A stretch of 64,000 nucleotides of DNA from CAWBKV01 sp041946675 (GTDB lineage: Archaea > Halobacteriota > Methanosarcinia > Methanotrichales > Methanotrichaceae), in contig JBHGAU010000002.1 in assembly GCA_041946675.1 (NCBI GenBank), positions 76,960 to 140,959 on the forward strand, written 5' to 3'. Below are positions 8,644-17,797 of the stretch, in pieces. The position numbers and the translations under genes were made by a program. Within the stretch, counting starts at the first letter, position 1, and each line of letters starts with the position of its first letter. The notes below the pieces were generated by a model. It was not told where the DNA came from. It saw only the letters and a list, made by a program, of their open reading frames with translations, and searched no databases.

Positions 8644-10146
8644 CTACCGCCTCCTTGCGAGTAGCCTTGATATGTGATCGCTTGTGATCATTCCTATGAC
8701 GCGGTTCTCACGATCTACAACAGGCAGGGCAGAGATCCTGTGAGTATCAAGGGTCCTTGCTGCAAGCTCTATCGGCTCATCCGGCCTCGCCGAATAAACC
8801 CTGCGCGTCATTATCTCCGATATCTGCGATACCGCTCCGTTGGCAACGGCCTTGGATATATCCCAGGCAGTTATCATTCCTGCAAGAGTCCCTCTTTCAG
8901 AGACTACAGGCAGATGATCGAAGCTCCCGCCCACAATCAGCTTAGCCGCCTCGTTTATGCGGATGTCCTCGCGAACTGTGACTACATCGCGACTCATGAC
9001 GTCCTCCACGTTCGGGAACTCCTTTGTCTGCTTCATCGGCTTTGCTGAACCTACACGCTGAAGAGGCTCTACTGCCTGAGTGGGCAGAAACTCGCCCATC
9101 TCTATGGACTTCTTGAGCATTTCTGCGATCTCTCTGGCCATGTAGTAGCTGGAAAGCGATGAGGTCGGCACTTCTCTGCCATTTAGCTTCACTGAGCCGG
9201 ATTTGAGCATCTCATAGTTGACAATGGTGACTGTTGGCCTATCACGGCGCTGTATCCCATAGTCGACTATCGGCACAGGTATATCGCGATCCCTAACTGC
9301 AGTATTCTTCGCAATCCTCTCGTTGAGCACAGGTATCGGAATTCCAATCCCGATGTAGAGGCTTGGGCCGTATCTGTGAAATGTTGCTGCGCGAAGATAT
9401 CTTGAGCTCATCTTTTTTAGGTCACCTGTAACCATTAGAGTTGAAAAGTTATTCTGGGGATTGTGCTGTGTCCCTGAGCCGATGACGAATCCTTGCGCTC
9501 CTCCCAGGAATATCCTTGTGCCTACTCCAATATAATCGAAGTTCGGATCGTTGGAGATCGGCGAAAGGACGCCCGCACCGCTGTAATGGACATTTCCATA
9601 GCGCGGGAGAAGCGTGCCCATATAGGTATGCATCGTCCTATCCGAGGAGTTGGTTGCGGCATTATATCTTTGATAGGCGTTTCTGGGGTTGACCATCATT
9701 GCCTGGTTAAAGTCTTCCAGCCGCAGGCTCGTCTCCAGCTTGAGCTGCGGATAGCAATCGGTTCCTACGCCCTCAGCCTTGACATCTATCTGCCTTCCTG
9801 CGACAAGATCCTCTATGACGTGAGCGCCGCCATATTCTATATCGCGATCCTCGGAGGGCTGGGTTGCTCCCAAAAATAGATCTACTGCTGCCACGCCTCC
9901 ATATGCCTCAACCTTGTTGAGCCAGGCTCTCAGAATTTTTATTGGAGGGTCGCTGTGGCCTAAATTCAGAAATACGCCAGAGGAGCACATTGCTCCAAAG
10001 GTGCCCGTTGTTACAACATCCACCTCGCGCACTGCACCGGCTGTGCCAATCTCGTCCACTATGTCGGGCATTTCCTCGGCTGTGACGACGCGGGCGCTGC
10101 CATTACGTACGCGCTCGTTGATCTCAGTGAGCGACTTCTCTTGCAC
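8644..10146 (-). CDS. homocysteine biosynthesis protein, DUF39 plus CBS pair (MA1821 type)
   Basis: A 500-residue protein. Residues 1-370 are the DUF39 (COG1900) core, with conserved stretches such as TTGTFGAMCSSG and FLGGAQGFVIGSGTQHN. Residues 385-500 are two CBS domains (VMSRDVVTV and IMTRRVYSA) that probably bind an adenosyl ligand. MA1821 of M. acetivorans is needed for the O-acetylserine-independent route to homocysteine, with Cys116 of the CSSG region implicated. The GTG start at 10146 fits a TATA-like CTTTTTAT at 10172-10179. The ferredoxin partner follows after 2 nt. Confidence 0.92.
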   Translation of the reverse strand: MQEKSLTEINERVRNGSARVVTAEEMPDIVDEIGTAGAVREVDVVTTGTFGAMCSSGVFLNLGHSDPPIKILRAWLNKVEAYGGVAAVDLFLGATQPSEDRDIEYGGAHVIEDLVAGRQIDVKAEGVGTDCYPQLKLETSLRLEDFNQAMMVNPRNAYQRYNAATNSSDRTMHTYMGTLLPRYGNVHYSGAGVLSPISNDPNFDYIGVGTRIFLGGAQGFVIGSGTQHNPQNNFSTLMVTGDLKKMSSRYLRAATFHRYGPSLYIGIGIPIPVLNERIAKNTAVRDRDIPVPIVDYGIQRRDRPTVTIVNYEMLKSGSVKLNGREVPTSSLSSYYMAREIAEMLKKSIEMGEFLPTQAVEPLQRVGSAKPMKQTKEFPNVEDVMSRDVVTVREDIRINEAAKLIVGGSFDHLPVVSERGTLAGMITAWDISKAVANGAVSQISEIMTRRVYSARPDEPIELAARTLDTHRISALPVVDRENRVIGMITSDHISRLLARRR

Positions 10147-10364
10147 GAATGCTTCCTATCCGCCGATACGATAAAAAGCTATTGGGGCCCTGGATAATCT
10201 ACCATGATTGAGTAGATGGCCTGAAAGTTCGGGCCGTAAAAAGCTTGGACTCCATGAGGATGACTCTGGTCCTGGTGTAAGCATCGGCCGAATTCTTATC
10301 ATAAGGCTCCTCAACAATCTTAAAGAATAAAAATTTATGACTGATAATCGCAAAAAAGGTTTAT

Positions 10365-10739
10365 TCACTCTTCCTCCAGCTTGCACAGCTGGCAGCTATG
10401 ATGCCAGATTGGCTCAACCTGGACGTAGATAGGCTCCTCACTATTGTAATGGCCTGCAGACATATCCTGAATAAATTTATGCACCGAGGCTGCATCCATG
10501 CTGCGAGGCCTGATCCTCCCAACTTCATGGCCATGAACGCCATGGTGGCCCTCGGTCTTATCAATGGTCACAACGGCATACTCAGGATCTTTCTCGCTAA
10601 CACTGTCGTTCAAATAGAGCAGTTTGCCGTAATAGAAGCTATAGCAAAGAGGCCAATCGTGGCTCATCATGGCCTCTACAAGATTATCTTCACTCCCAAT
10701 CTCCTTGAAGGAGAAAGTGCGGTCTTTGTGGATCATCAT
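10365..10739 (-). CDS. small His/Cys-rich hypothetical protein
   Basis: A 124-residue protein of unknown function. The frame is open further upstream to 10832, but a TATA-like ATTTTATAAG at 10761-10770 sits 26 nt before the ATG at 10739, so I place the start there. A histidine cluster (EGHHGVHGHE) near the middle and a C-terminal HHSCQLCKLEEE suggest metal binding. It stands alone between the homocysteine operon and the RHH gene. Confidence 0.65.
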   Translation of the reverse strand: MMIHKDRTFSFKEIGSEDNLVEAMMSHDWPLCYSFYYGKLLYLNDSVSEKDPEYAVVTIDKTEGHHGVHGHEVGRIRPRSMDAASVHKFIQDMSAGHYNSEEPIYVQVEPIWHHSCQLCKLEEE

Positions 10740-10973
10740 CTTGATAGTTTGCCTTAGTTGCTTATAAAATAGGTTCCTCCTTATTTCCGATGAAAAATAT
10801 AAGGAAAACCGGATGGTTAGGTCGCCCAACATCCATCCTTCAGATCTCTTTCCGCCAGGTACCCTGGCCTTACAAATGATCCTTAGACAGACCTATCCAT
10901 CGCCCAGATTTGTCTCTAATAGATTAGGCCAATCACAATGCTTTTTAACTTATTTAACGTTTTTAAAAGTGTG

Positions 10974-11123
10974 ATGGATGTAGCCAGATCTGAAGGACAT
11001 GTTATCTGTTCTAGGGTATCAGCCGTGGAACTGGAGGAGATCAAAAAGTTGGTGAATGCCGACGTTTATTTGAATACTTCAGACTTTGTGAGAGACGCAA
11101 GAAGGAGATATGGCCTGGTCTGA
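10974..11123 (+). CDS. ribbon-helix-helix protein (CopG-like)
   Basis: A 49-residue protein. ICSRVSAVELEEIKKLV followed by LNTSDFVRDARRRYG is the strand-helix-helix pattern of small archaeal RHH regulators, which bind DNA as dimers. A TATA-like CTTTTTAACTTAT at 10941-10953 lies about 26 nt before the ATG at 10974, so the longer frame from 10938 is unlikely. It overlaps the following radical SAM gene by 14 nt, which suggests coupled translation and possibly autoregulation of that pair. Confidence 0.7.
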   Translation: MDVARSEGHVICSRVSAVELEEIKKLVNADVYLNTSDFVRDARRRYGLV

Positions 11124-12147
11124 AGATTCCATTGGATCTTTTTACAACTACCTGCCGAAGGGCTGCGAGATCTGCAGAATAGGTGCGAGCCTTGTGCTCT
11201 TCGTAACGGGAAAGTGCGGGCGGAGCTGCTTCTACTGCCCTCTTTCAGAGGAGCGGAAAGGAAAAGATCTCGCATTTGCAGATGAGCAGCCTGTGGAAGA
11301 TATAGAGGATATTATCAATGAGGCAAAGGCCATCGGCGCTCTGGGTACAGGAATCACCGGAGGCGAGCCTCTTCTCAAGCTTGACCAGGTCCTGGAGTAC
11401 ATAAGGGCCTTGAAGCGCTCGTTTGGGCCTGAGCACCATATCCATTTATACACCGGCCTGCTGCCCGAAAGAGATGTCCTGATGAAGCTGAAGGCTGCAG
11501 GGCTTGATGAGATAAGGTTTCATCCGCCATATCCGGAATGGCCGGACCCGAGAGGCCTAAAAGAGGCGCTGGAAGAGGCCAAATCTCTGGGCCTTGAGGC
11601 AGGCGTGGAGATTCCAGCGATCGCGCCAGCGCCTGAGATAATTAATGCCGTAAGAGATGCTGACGCATTTATGAATATCAATGAGCTCGAGTTTTCGGAG
11701 ACGAATGCAGATCAGCTGAAATCCCAAGGCTATAAGCCAGAAGAGATTCATTGCGGGGCTATAGGCAGCGAGAGAATAGCCAGAGAGCACTTCATGCCGG
11801 AAGGTGTAAAGGTGCATTACTGCCCGTCGAGGTTCAAGGATGCCGTCCAGCTGAGGGAGCGGTTCAAGAGACGATGTGAACGTATTGCGCGCCCCTTTGA
11901 TATTCCGACTGAGGACGGGACTCTAATCTGCGGCACGATTTGCGGGAATATAGGAAGTGCTCTTGCAGTTTTAGTGGAGTTACACGTGCCGGAGGAGATG
12001 TATTCTCTGAAAAGGAACGAGATAGAAATATCAGCGCCTATTCTGGAAGATATTTCGAAAAAGTTAAAAAGCATAGGTTGCATTGTTTCATTAATCGAGC
12101 GATATCCCTTAGAGGACGGGCTTGTTGTGGAGAGAATACCTTTATAA
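11110..12147 (+). CDS. radical SAM protein, COG2108 type
   Basis: A 345-residue enzyme. The cluster motif CGRSCFYC (CX3CX2C) is near residue 36, and GITGGEPLL near 79 is the glycine-rich SAM contact. The rest of the TIM-barrel-like domain follows, and the last 80 residues include CGTICGN. COG2108 proteins are annotated as related to pyruvate formate-lyase activating enzymes, but no substrate is known. Translation is probably coupled to the RHH gene by the 14-nt overlap. The DUF2551 gene begins 38 nt downstream. Confidence 0.85.
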   Translation: MAWSEDSIGSFYNYLPKGCEICRIGASLVLFVTGKCGRSCFYCPLSEERKGKDLAFADEQPVEDIEDIINEAKAIGALGTGITGGEPLLKLDQVLEYIRALKRSFGPEHHIHLYTGLLPERDVLMKLKAAGLDEIRFHPPYPEWPDPRGLKEALEEAKSLGLEAGVEIPAIAPAPEIINAVRDADAFMNINELEFSETNADQLKSQGYKPEEIHCGAIGSERIAREHFMPEGVKVHYCPSRFKDAVQLRERFKRRCERIARPFDIPTEDGTLICGTICGNIGSALAVLVELHVPEEMYSLKRNEIEISAPILEDISKKLKSIGCIVSLIERYPLEDGLVVERIPL

Positions 12148-12185
12148 TCCTTAGATTCATTGCTGAGTGGCGGTGATTTTGCCGG

Positions 12186-12488
12186 ATGGAGAGCTCTGAA
12201 GATCGAATCCAGGAGAGGCTCAGGAATTACCTAAAACGGGATGGCATAGGCATTAGAAAGGCCGTTTTAAAGCTATTTTTGAGCGATGGGTCTTATACAA
12301 CCGAGGATGTTTTTGCATACCTGGAGAAGGAAGGCTTTGATGTTAGCTATCGCGGGGTATCTGCGATGGTCGGGCTTATGAATACCCGCCTGGGAATCCT
12401 GAGCATAGATGTCTCTGGAGATCATAATGTATATTCTCTAAAAAGCGATCATAAGGGTGCAGTGAGGTCTGTTCTGGAAAGCTATTAG
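12186..12488 (+). CDS. DUF2551 protein, winged-helix-like
   Basis: A 100-residue protein. IRKAVLKLFLSDGSYTTEDVFAYL followed by VSYRGVSAMVGLMNTRLGIL is the core of DUF2551, a methanogen family that looks like a winged helix. A divergent paralogue lies at 24310-24633. It follows the radical SAM gene in the same direction. A DNA-binding role is inferred from the fold pattern only. Confidence 0.8.
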   Translation: MESSEDRIQERLRNYLKRDGIGIRKAVLKLFLSDGSYTTEDVFAYLEKEGFDVSYRGVSAMVGLMNTRLGILSIDVSGDHNVYSLKSDHKGAVRSVLESY

Positions 12489-12511
12489 CATTAACAAATT
12501 TAATACAAATA

Positions 12512-14005
12512 TCAGTTCGGAGGCTCTCCTCGCTTCATCCTGTTCTTATACTTGTTCAACGCCAGGTCGGCGATCATATTGATGCACTTAAGAGCTGCAT
12601 GGACAGTCGGTCCTGCAGTCATTCGCTCGCTATAGAAGCTGTGCAGGCTCTTGAGGTGTCTGAGGTTGTACTCGAGACACAGACCGATCAGCTCCCAGTG
12701 TTCGGGCAGCGCACGATCCCGGCCGAAGCCTCTTATTCCTCCAAGTTTCGTTTCTGACATGGGTGTGAAAAAGAGGGGCAGCATCATGCCGGTGTAATTC
12801 TTAAGCGATTCCACAAGCTCTATAGTCTTGATGACATCGGAAGCATCCTCTCCCGGCAAACCCAAAACTAGGCTTGCTACAGGCAGCCACGACTCCTCGC
12901 CGAAGAGGCTGTAGCAGTCTCTTACGATCTCAGGCCATTTTGCAGTCTCCGAGGGAAGGGCCTTCCTAGGCATATGCATTTCGAGTATTCTGCAGCTTCC
13001 AGTCTCAATTCCTATCCAGGCCGACATATACTTCTGGTCAGAGCCTATGCCCACTATTCGAGAGACATCCCTGAGAAGATCCTGGCTCTGGTGAACTGTA
13101 GCCAGGCTGAGGTGAGACACATCGATGGTGCGCGGGCCGAGCTTCTTTACCTCAGCTACAAGCTTTTTTACCTTCTCTCTATCTGGAACCATGCCCTTCG
13201 AGCCGTAGGTAAAGACATCCTCGGAATGCAGAAGCACATCTCTCTGGCCGCTTTGTAGATTTACCTTTACGTCCTCCAATATCTTCTCGAGAGGCCTATG
13301 CCGCAATGTTCGCATTGTAGGCGAGCAGAATGAGCAGCCGCGCCAGCAGCCTCTGCCGATTTCTACGATGCCTGCAATCGTTGCTCCGCGGTTTACTGGA
13401 ATTTTATCGCCGGGGACAATGCTTCCGTGTATTACCCTCGGCACATTCTCTCCCCCAAGTATGCTCCTGCATATGCCAGGAAAATCAGCTTCGCCCTCAC
13501 CCAGGTAGATGTGATCTACGCCGACATTTTCATCGATCAGCTCCCAGGCGCCGTTCCCTCCCACAACGATCTTCGGCTTGTGTTCCTTTATCAGGGGATG
13601 ATTGATGAGCGAGAGAAATTTGGATCTATTATGAGGCTCTCCGCGCCCAATCATCTCCTCTATCTCCCGGACTGCAATCTTCCCCAAGGGATCATCATGA
13701 GTTATGCCGACGATCTCAGTGTCGGGCCCTATGAATTTATCAAGGTGGTGGGGATGAGCAACAGCGACCTCAGAGCTATCGAAGCCTGAATCAAGAAGAG
13801 CAGCTTCCACTTTACGCATTCCACATGGAGCGAGGATTGCTCTGCCATCAGCGCCAGAAGCGACCGGCGGACAAAAGAGCCATTGAAATATCCAATCAGG
13901 CATGACTGCCCTGGGCATTATTGAAGCAAAGCCCAGAAGCACTCCGCCGTGATAGCTGCTCATCATGGTTATATCGCTGGTCAGGACAATCCTTTTTCCC
14001 GGCAT
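12512..14005 (-). CDS. radical SAM protein with B12-binding-like N-terminus
   Basis: A 497-residue protein. The N-terminal ~190 residues resemble the alpha/beta cobalamin-binding fold of class B radical SAM enzymes (GITHDDPLG; KIVVGGNGAWEL; IYLGEGEADF). The radical SAM core then begins with RGCWRGCSFCSPT (CX3CX2C) and includes a GIETGS strand and SLVLGLPGED. I use the ATG at 14005 (MPGKRIVLTSD) because the longer frame begins inside a TATA-like TTTATATA at about 14083-14090. It may be a methylase or thiomethylase; the substrate is unknown. Confidence 0.8.
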   Translation of the reverse strand: MPGKRIVLTSDITMMSSYHGGVLLGFASIMPRAVMPDWIFQWLFCPPVASGADGRAILAPCGMRKVEAALLDSGFDSSEVAVAHPHHLDKFIGPDTEIVGITHDDPLGKIAVREIEEMIGRGEPHNRSKFLSLINHPLIKEHKPKIVVGGNGAWELIDENVGVDHIYLGEGEADFPGICRSILGGENVPRVIHGSIVPGDKIPVNRGATIAGIVEIGRGCWRGCSFCSPTMRTLRHRPLEKILEDVKVNLQSGQRDVLLHSEDVFTYGSKGMVPDREKVKKLVAEVKKLGPRTIDVSHLSLATVHQSQDLLRDVSRIVGIGSDQKYMSAWIGIETGSCRILEMHMPRKALPSETAKWPEIVRDCYSLFGEESWLPVASLVLGLPGEDASDVIKTIELVESLKNYTGMMLPLFFTPMSETKLGGIRGFGRDRALPEHWELIGLCLEYNLRHLKSLHSFYSERMTAGPTVHAALKCINMIADLALNKYKNRMKRGEPPN

Positions 14006-14173
14006 CAGGATGGAGCATATTCGTCTCTGGTGATAATGCTGTTCCCCCGAAGCCCAGCCGTCTATCTTTTCTATGTTGATGAATATATAAACCACGCTTG
14101 CTGCTTACAGGTGCCCGAGAACGATGATTCTTCAAGAAGCGGCTGAGCGACCCAGGAATAACCATCTGGAACT

Positions 14174-14497
14174 TCATGGCTTCGCATGAAATGAGGGGCT
14201 TGTGAAGTCGCGAAGGATCAGAAAAGATCTTTGGTCTCTTCTAGGTTTGGCCGGGATATAACGCTTCAACACCTTATCGGTGGTGAGAAAGTAATCCATA
14301 TTATGAGCTATGGCATAGCTCAGATGAACAAATTTCGATAAAAGCAAAAAGAGGATATCAGAATCTACGGTGATGTGTTGATTTTGCCGTAAATTATAGC
14401 ACATCCAGGCAGTACTTGAAGATGCTATAACTAAAGCATCAACATAGTTATCAACCAGATTTATAATAAGCCCTGTATCCGACCTTAAGATAGATGA
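14174..14497 (-). pseudogene. decayed PIN-domain (VapC-like) gene
   Basis: The minus-strand frame is open from the stop at 14498-14500 to 14174 but has no start codon at its beginning. It reads SDTGLIINLVDNYVDA, like a PIN N-terminal DTxxLI motif, and later AIAHNMDYFLTTDKVLKR, like the PIN C-terminal flTTD motif. The stretch between is too short for a full PIN domain of about 130 residues, so an internal deletion and start loss are likely. An ATG at 14404 would give only 76 residues. Confidence 0.5.
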
Positions 14498-14643
14498 TTA
14501 TAGAACAGGATAACCCTATAAATCCCTTAAAGGCATTGTCCAGTCACTATCAGCATATTAAGCCGTCCCATGGCTTGTCATCCTATACTGCATTATGGGA
14601 AACGTTTTTATCATACAGGAGAATACTTAGATTGGGGTATGTA

Positions 14644-15135
14644 ATGCAATTCATAAAAGCACTAACTATAGTATTCATATTATCCCTTTTAGCAATACCC
14701 TGTATTGCCCAGACATCACCTCAATTCCAGAGCGTTGGCGGCGATTTTGGGAAGTCCTGGATAACCAGTTTCCAGGCCCAAAATCAACCAGCTGCTAACG
14801 ATAACCTCAAGAACGATCTGTGGAGCTGGGGAACTGCGCCAAAGGGCAAGACGGTAGTTGGTGGAAAGCTGGTAGATACGCCCAACGCTACGAATACAAT
14901 CAACTTTACGGCTAACTGGCTCGGGGACTTTGCGCAAGGAGTACCGATTTACATTAATAGCACCACTCCTTATGGGAATTATGGCAGAAATCCAGCAGAT
15001 GCCGGCCAATTTAATTCAGCACCATTAACACCATTATCGCTTTCCGATGATCCATGGGTGCTGGCTCAACAGCTTGAACGACCAATCGTTGCACCGGCAG
15101 GCTACTACGGAAATTATTACCCACCCTATAACTAA
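14644..15135 (+). CDS. secreted hypothetical protein
   Basis: A 163-residue protein with a clear signal peptide (MQFIKALTIVFILSLLAIPCIAQ, cleavage after CIAQ). The mature part is rich in Asn, Gly, Trp and Tyr (WSWGTAPKGKTVVGGKLV) and ends in GNYYPPYN. The ATG at 14644 is preferred over an upstream in-frame ATG because it begins the signal peptide and a GGGG stretch lies just before it. A TATA-like GTTTTTATC is at 14604-14612. It is probably a cell-envelope protein; the function is unknown. Confidence 0.7.
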   Translation: MQFIKALTIVFILSLLAIPCIAQTSPQFQSVGGDFGKSWITSFQAQNQPAANDNLKNDLWSWGTAPKGKTVVGGKLVDTPNATNTINFTANWLGDFAQGVPIYINSTTPYGNYGRNPADAGQFNSAPLTPLSLSDDPWVLAQQLERPIVAPAGYYGNYYPPYN

Positions 15136-15171
15136 TAAGAAAGGAACCCCAATAACCATAACCATAAATTC

Positions 15172-15220
15172 CTGGCAGTCAGTATGCCGGCGGCTTCGGG
15201 CCTTTCAGCATACCTGCCAG
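15172..15220. terminator. stem-loop between convergent genes
   Basis: CTGGCAG...GTATG at 15172-15186 pairs with CATACCTGCCAG at 15209-15220, and a TGTTTTCT run follows. It lies between the ends of two convergent genes (15135 and 15232), so it may act as a bidirectional terminator or mRNA-end structure. Confidence 0.5.
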
Positions 15221-15231
15221 TGTTTTCTGCC

Positions 15232-15801
15232 CTACTCGATATTGATCTCCTTGCCCTTCATCTTCTTCTTATTGATCTCTACAGTCAGGACTCCGTTCTT
15301 GTAAGATGCTTTTGCGCTGTCTGGATCGACTTCTGAGTCGAGATTAATATTCTTATAAAACTTTTTTTCATCCTCTGTCCTGATCTGGACGCAGCTGTCG
15401 GCAGCATTAAGCTTGACCTTCTCCTTGTCCACTCCGGGAAGCTCAATGAAGATCTTGTACTTGTCCTTCTCATCCATGACATCAACTAATGGCTCGCGTC
15501 CCTCGCTCGGTTCTATCCCCCGGTTAGACGGGCGGATATTGCCGAACTCCTGGAAGACGGGCTCCTTGCCAGGCTCTGCAGTATAACTGAAGCCATATAC
15601 GAAAGGACCGTATCTGCGAGTTGTTCCCGAGGCTCCTTCTTCGTTGGATTCAGAAGGCATCGATTCCTCGAACCTTCTGATCATATCCTCAAATTGCGAT
15701 CTAAACCAATCCTCTCCAGAGCCTTCCTCTCTTCCGGAGGGAAATCCTTCCCAAAAGTTATCAAATATATCAAATATTGACGGACGTCTTCTTCCCCACA
15801 T
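15232..15801 (-). CDS. Hsp20/alpha-crystallin small heat shock protein, copy 1
   Basis: A 189-residue protein with a long N-terminal arm (GPFVYGFSYTAEPGKEP) and an alpha-crystallin domain from about residue 98 (VDVMDEKDKYKIFIELPGVDKEKVKL ... YKNGVLTVEINKK). It ends GKEINIE, which contains a weak IxI-like motif. Such proteins hold unfolding proteins as oligomers. The next gene on the same strand is a paralogue with the same N-terminal arm, so the pair arose by tandem duplication. Confidence 0.9.
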   Translation of the reverse strand: MWGRRRPSIFDIFDNFWEGFPSGREEGSGEDWFRSQFEDMIRRFEESMPSESNEEGASGTTRRYGPFVYGFSYTAEPGKEPVFQEFGNIRPSNRGIEPSEGREPLVDVMDEKDKYKIFIELPGVDKEKVKLNAADSCVQIRTEDEKKFYKNINLDSEVDPDSAKASYKNGVLTVEINKKKMKGKEINIE

Positions 15802-15903
15802 GTTTATACAGCTCCTCTATAACGTTGTTGACGGATCACAACTCTAAATCACAATTATTCGGTTAGAGATTTTAATTGGATTTATGGTTCCCGATAAGGG
15901 CGA

Positions 15904-16503
15904 TCATTCCACCGGCACCTTTGTGCCCATAGCCTTACTGGGCTTATACTCTTCAGCCTTCTCCACCCTTATATGCAGAACCCCGTTCTTATATTCTGCA
16001 CTTGCTGTATTCGGATTTACTGGTACCTTTAAAAATATTCGCCCGCGATATTTCTTATCTCCGCCTGTATCTACGACAAAGCTGTCCTCATAGAAGTCCA
16101 GGCTGATATCGCTCTTTTCAACACCAGGCAGTTCCACTAATATCTCGTAGAAATCTCCTTTATCATTGACATCGACCATTGGGGTCAAGCCTACTATCGG
16201 CTGTAGTCCCCTATCAGTTGGCCTGATATTTCCAAACTCCTGTAATATCGGCTCTTTGCCGGGCTCTGAAGTATAGCTGAAGCCATAGACAAATGGTCCC
16301 ACTCTCTCTCTGACATCGCCAGTTGGGCCTTGGATGATCCGTGTTAGTTTTTCAAACTCACTGGGCAGATCAGATCCGAACATCCTGACCATATTACCTA
16401 GACCGCCTCTGAACCACTCATCGGCACTTGTGTCTATGTAATCGGTTGGATAGTAACCTCTTCTTCTTCTGGGTGTGGGAAATCTCTCATCTTCGCCATA
16501 CAT
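15904..16503 (-). CDS. Hsp20/alpha-crystallin small heat shock protein, copy 2
   Basis: A 199-residue paralogue of the neighbouring Hsp20. It shares the arm GPFVYGFSYTSEPGKEP and the IRPTDRG..P linker, then the domain MVDVNDKGDFYEILVELPGVEKSDI ... YKNGVLHIRVEKA. The N-terminus is more basic (PRRRRGYYP). The two copies are well diverged outside the shared motifs, which suggests an old duplication. The gap of about 100 nt could allow separate promoters. Confidence 0.9.
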   Translation of the reverse strand: MYGEDERFPTPRRRRGYYPTDYIDTSADEWFRGGLGNMVRMFGSDLPSEFEKLTRIIQGPTGDVRERVGPFVYGFSYTSEPGKEPILQEFGNIRPTDRGLQPIVGLTPMVDVNDKGDFYEILVELPGVEKSDISLDFYEDSFVVDTGGDKKYRGRIFLKVPVNPNTASAEYKNGVLHIRVEKAEEYKPSKAMGTKVPVE

Positions 16504-16581
16504 TTAAAATCGTGCTCCTTATAGTGTCATACTATTATGATATGATTAGATATACTTTTTTTGGTAAGATACATAAATCAT

Positions 16582-17751
16582 TTAGAAGAAATTCGATAGT
16601 CTTGACTGAATTGCGCCAGATATCAGCCTTGAATGACTTCTCCACTCCTTATAAGGTGTTTTCATCCTCTTGCTCATCTCTACCAGAGCCTCATTTAGAG
16701 TCGAGAACTTTTGGGGAGCAGAGTCCATTGCAGTTCTTGCTGCATCTCTTACGACCCAGACGCCAAGCGGAGCCCAGTACTTCTCAGAGATCTCTCTTAC
16801 CGCCAGAACTGCGGCTTTCCTGCCCTGATCTGCAAGATGCTCCAAAACTGAGAGGCGAGCTGCATAATAGCCGCCTGACAGCCGACTATACCCCTTCTTT
16901 CCATGCAGATCCTCACTATCAGAACCGATCCAGCCCTCCTGCGACCATACTGATCCCGACATCCATATTTCAATCAGCTCGAAGCTGTAATCCCTCGGCA
17001 TGAGAATGATCTCGAAATGGTTGCCAAGACCCTCTCCGGAATACAGAAGATAATCGGATACAGTTGGATTATCCAGAATTGAATCTCTCAGCAGTTTTCC
17101 TATGATATCATCGGAGGCTGTAATCGACCATCTGGTCGGAACAAGCTTCTTTTTCCGTCCCAGAAGGCCCAGGGAAAGAAGCCTTGAGATATGATCGGCT
17201 CTTACTCCGGAAGAGTAAAGCTCGCCTATAGAAGCGGCCGCTCCCACGTGATTATCTTCAACGATTTGGTCTACCTTTCTCGGCACAACTGGGTTCGTTG
17301 TTATATCGATTCCTTTCAGCTCGCCTGATGGGCCTGATGGTGCAAGAACTCCATCAAACTGAAGCTTTCTCTGGGGCGGTTTAAGGAAAGAGATCTCTGT
17401 GCCCACAGGAACAGAAGACATTGCCACCTGCTGGCAGGCTTCCAAAATCTTTCCCGGTGCAGTTGCTTCATTTACTTCCACCCGGGATTCAGACCTGACC
17501 ATTGATGACCTGAGGGCTATTATCTCGCCGATATCCATATCAAGAGATGGTTTTTCAACTTCAATGGCAGGTATCATCGGCCCGGCACGCACAATGGGAT
17601 AGTTATGTCTGCCAACGAAGACCTCCGGAGGCGAATATCCCTCAAGGCGCTCCCCGATTCTGGGCAAAGCCGAGATCTTCTCGAACCTTTTGATAATTGG
17701 ACAGACTGGCCTGCCGCAAAGGCCGCGGCCTTTGCAGCTCACACACCTCAT
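16582..17751 (-). CDS. nreA: NreA family DNA repair protein with PCNA-binding motif
   Basis: A 389-residue protein of the archaeal Nre family (COG1602). The N-terminus carries four cysteines (C3, C6, C12, C17) that suit a zinc site. The family core follows, including VGRHNYP and VLAVREISEKYWAPLGVWVVRDAAR. The last eight residues, QSRLSNFF, are a PCNA-interacting peptide. In Haloferax, NreA has a role in repair of mitomycin C damage. Its start and that of hisI are 46 nt apart, with interleaved TATA boxes. Confidence 0.92.
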   Translation of the reverse strand: MRCVSCKGRGLCGRPVCPIIKRFEKISALPRIGERLEGYSPPEVFVGRHNYPIVRAGPMIPAIEVEKPSLDMDIGEIIALRSSMVRSESRVEVNEATAPGKILEACQQVAMSSVPVGTEISFLKPPQRKLQFDGVLAPSGPSGELKGIDITTNPVVPRKVDQIVEDNHVGAAASIGELYSSGVRADHISRLLSLGLLGRKKKLVPTRWSITASDDIIGKLLRDSILDNPTVSDYLLYSGEGLGNHFEIILMPRDYSFELIEIWMSGSVWSQEGWIGSDSEDLHGKKGYSRLSGGYYAARLSVLEHLADQGRKAAVLAVREISEKYWAPLGVWVVRDAARTAMDSAPQKFSTLNEALVEMSKRMKTPYKEWRSHSRLISGAIQSRLSNFF

Positions 17752-17768
17752 AATCCTGCGGTTAGAAC

Positions 17769-17783
17769 TTTATAGAATATATC
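17769..17783. promoter_or_regulatory. interleaved divergent TATA boxes of nreA and hisI
   Basis: TTTATAGA (17769-17776, plus strand) is centred 26 nt before the hisI ATG at 17798. On the minus strand GATATATT (17776-17783) is centred 26-28 nt before the nreA ATG at 17751. Both genes appear leaderless, and the two boxes touch, so two initiation complexes could hardly form at once. Confidence 0.6.
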
Positions 17784-17797
17784 CGCTATCATTGCCC

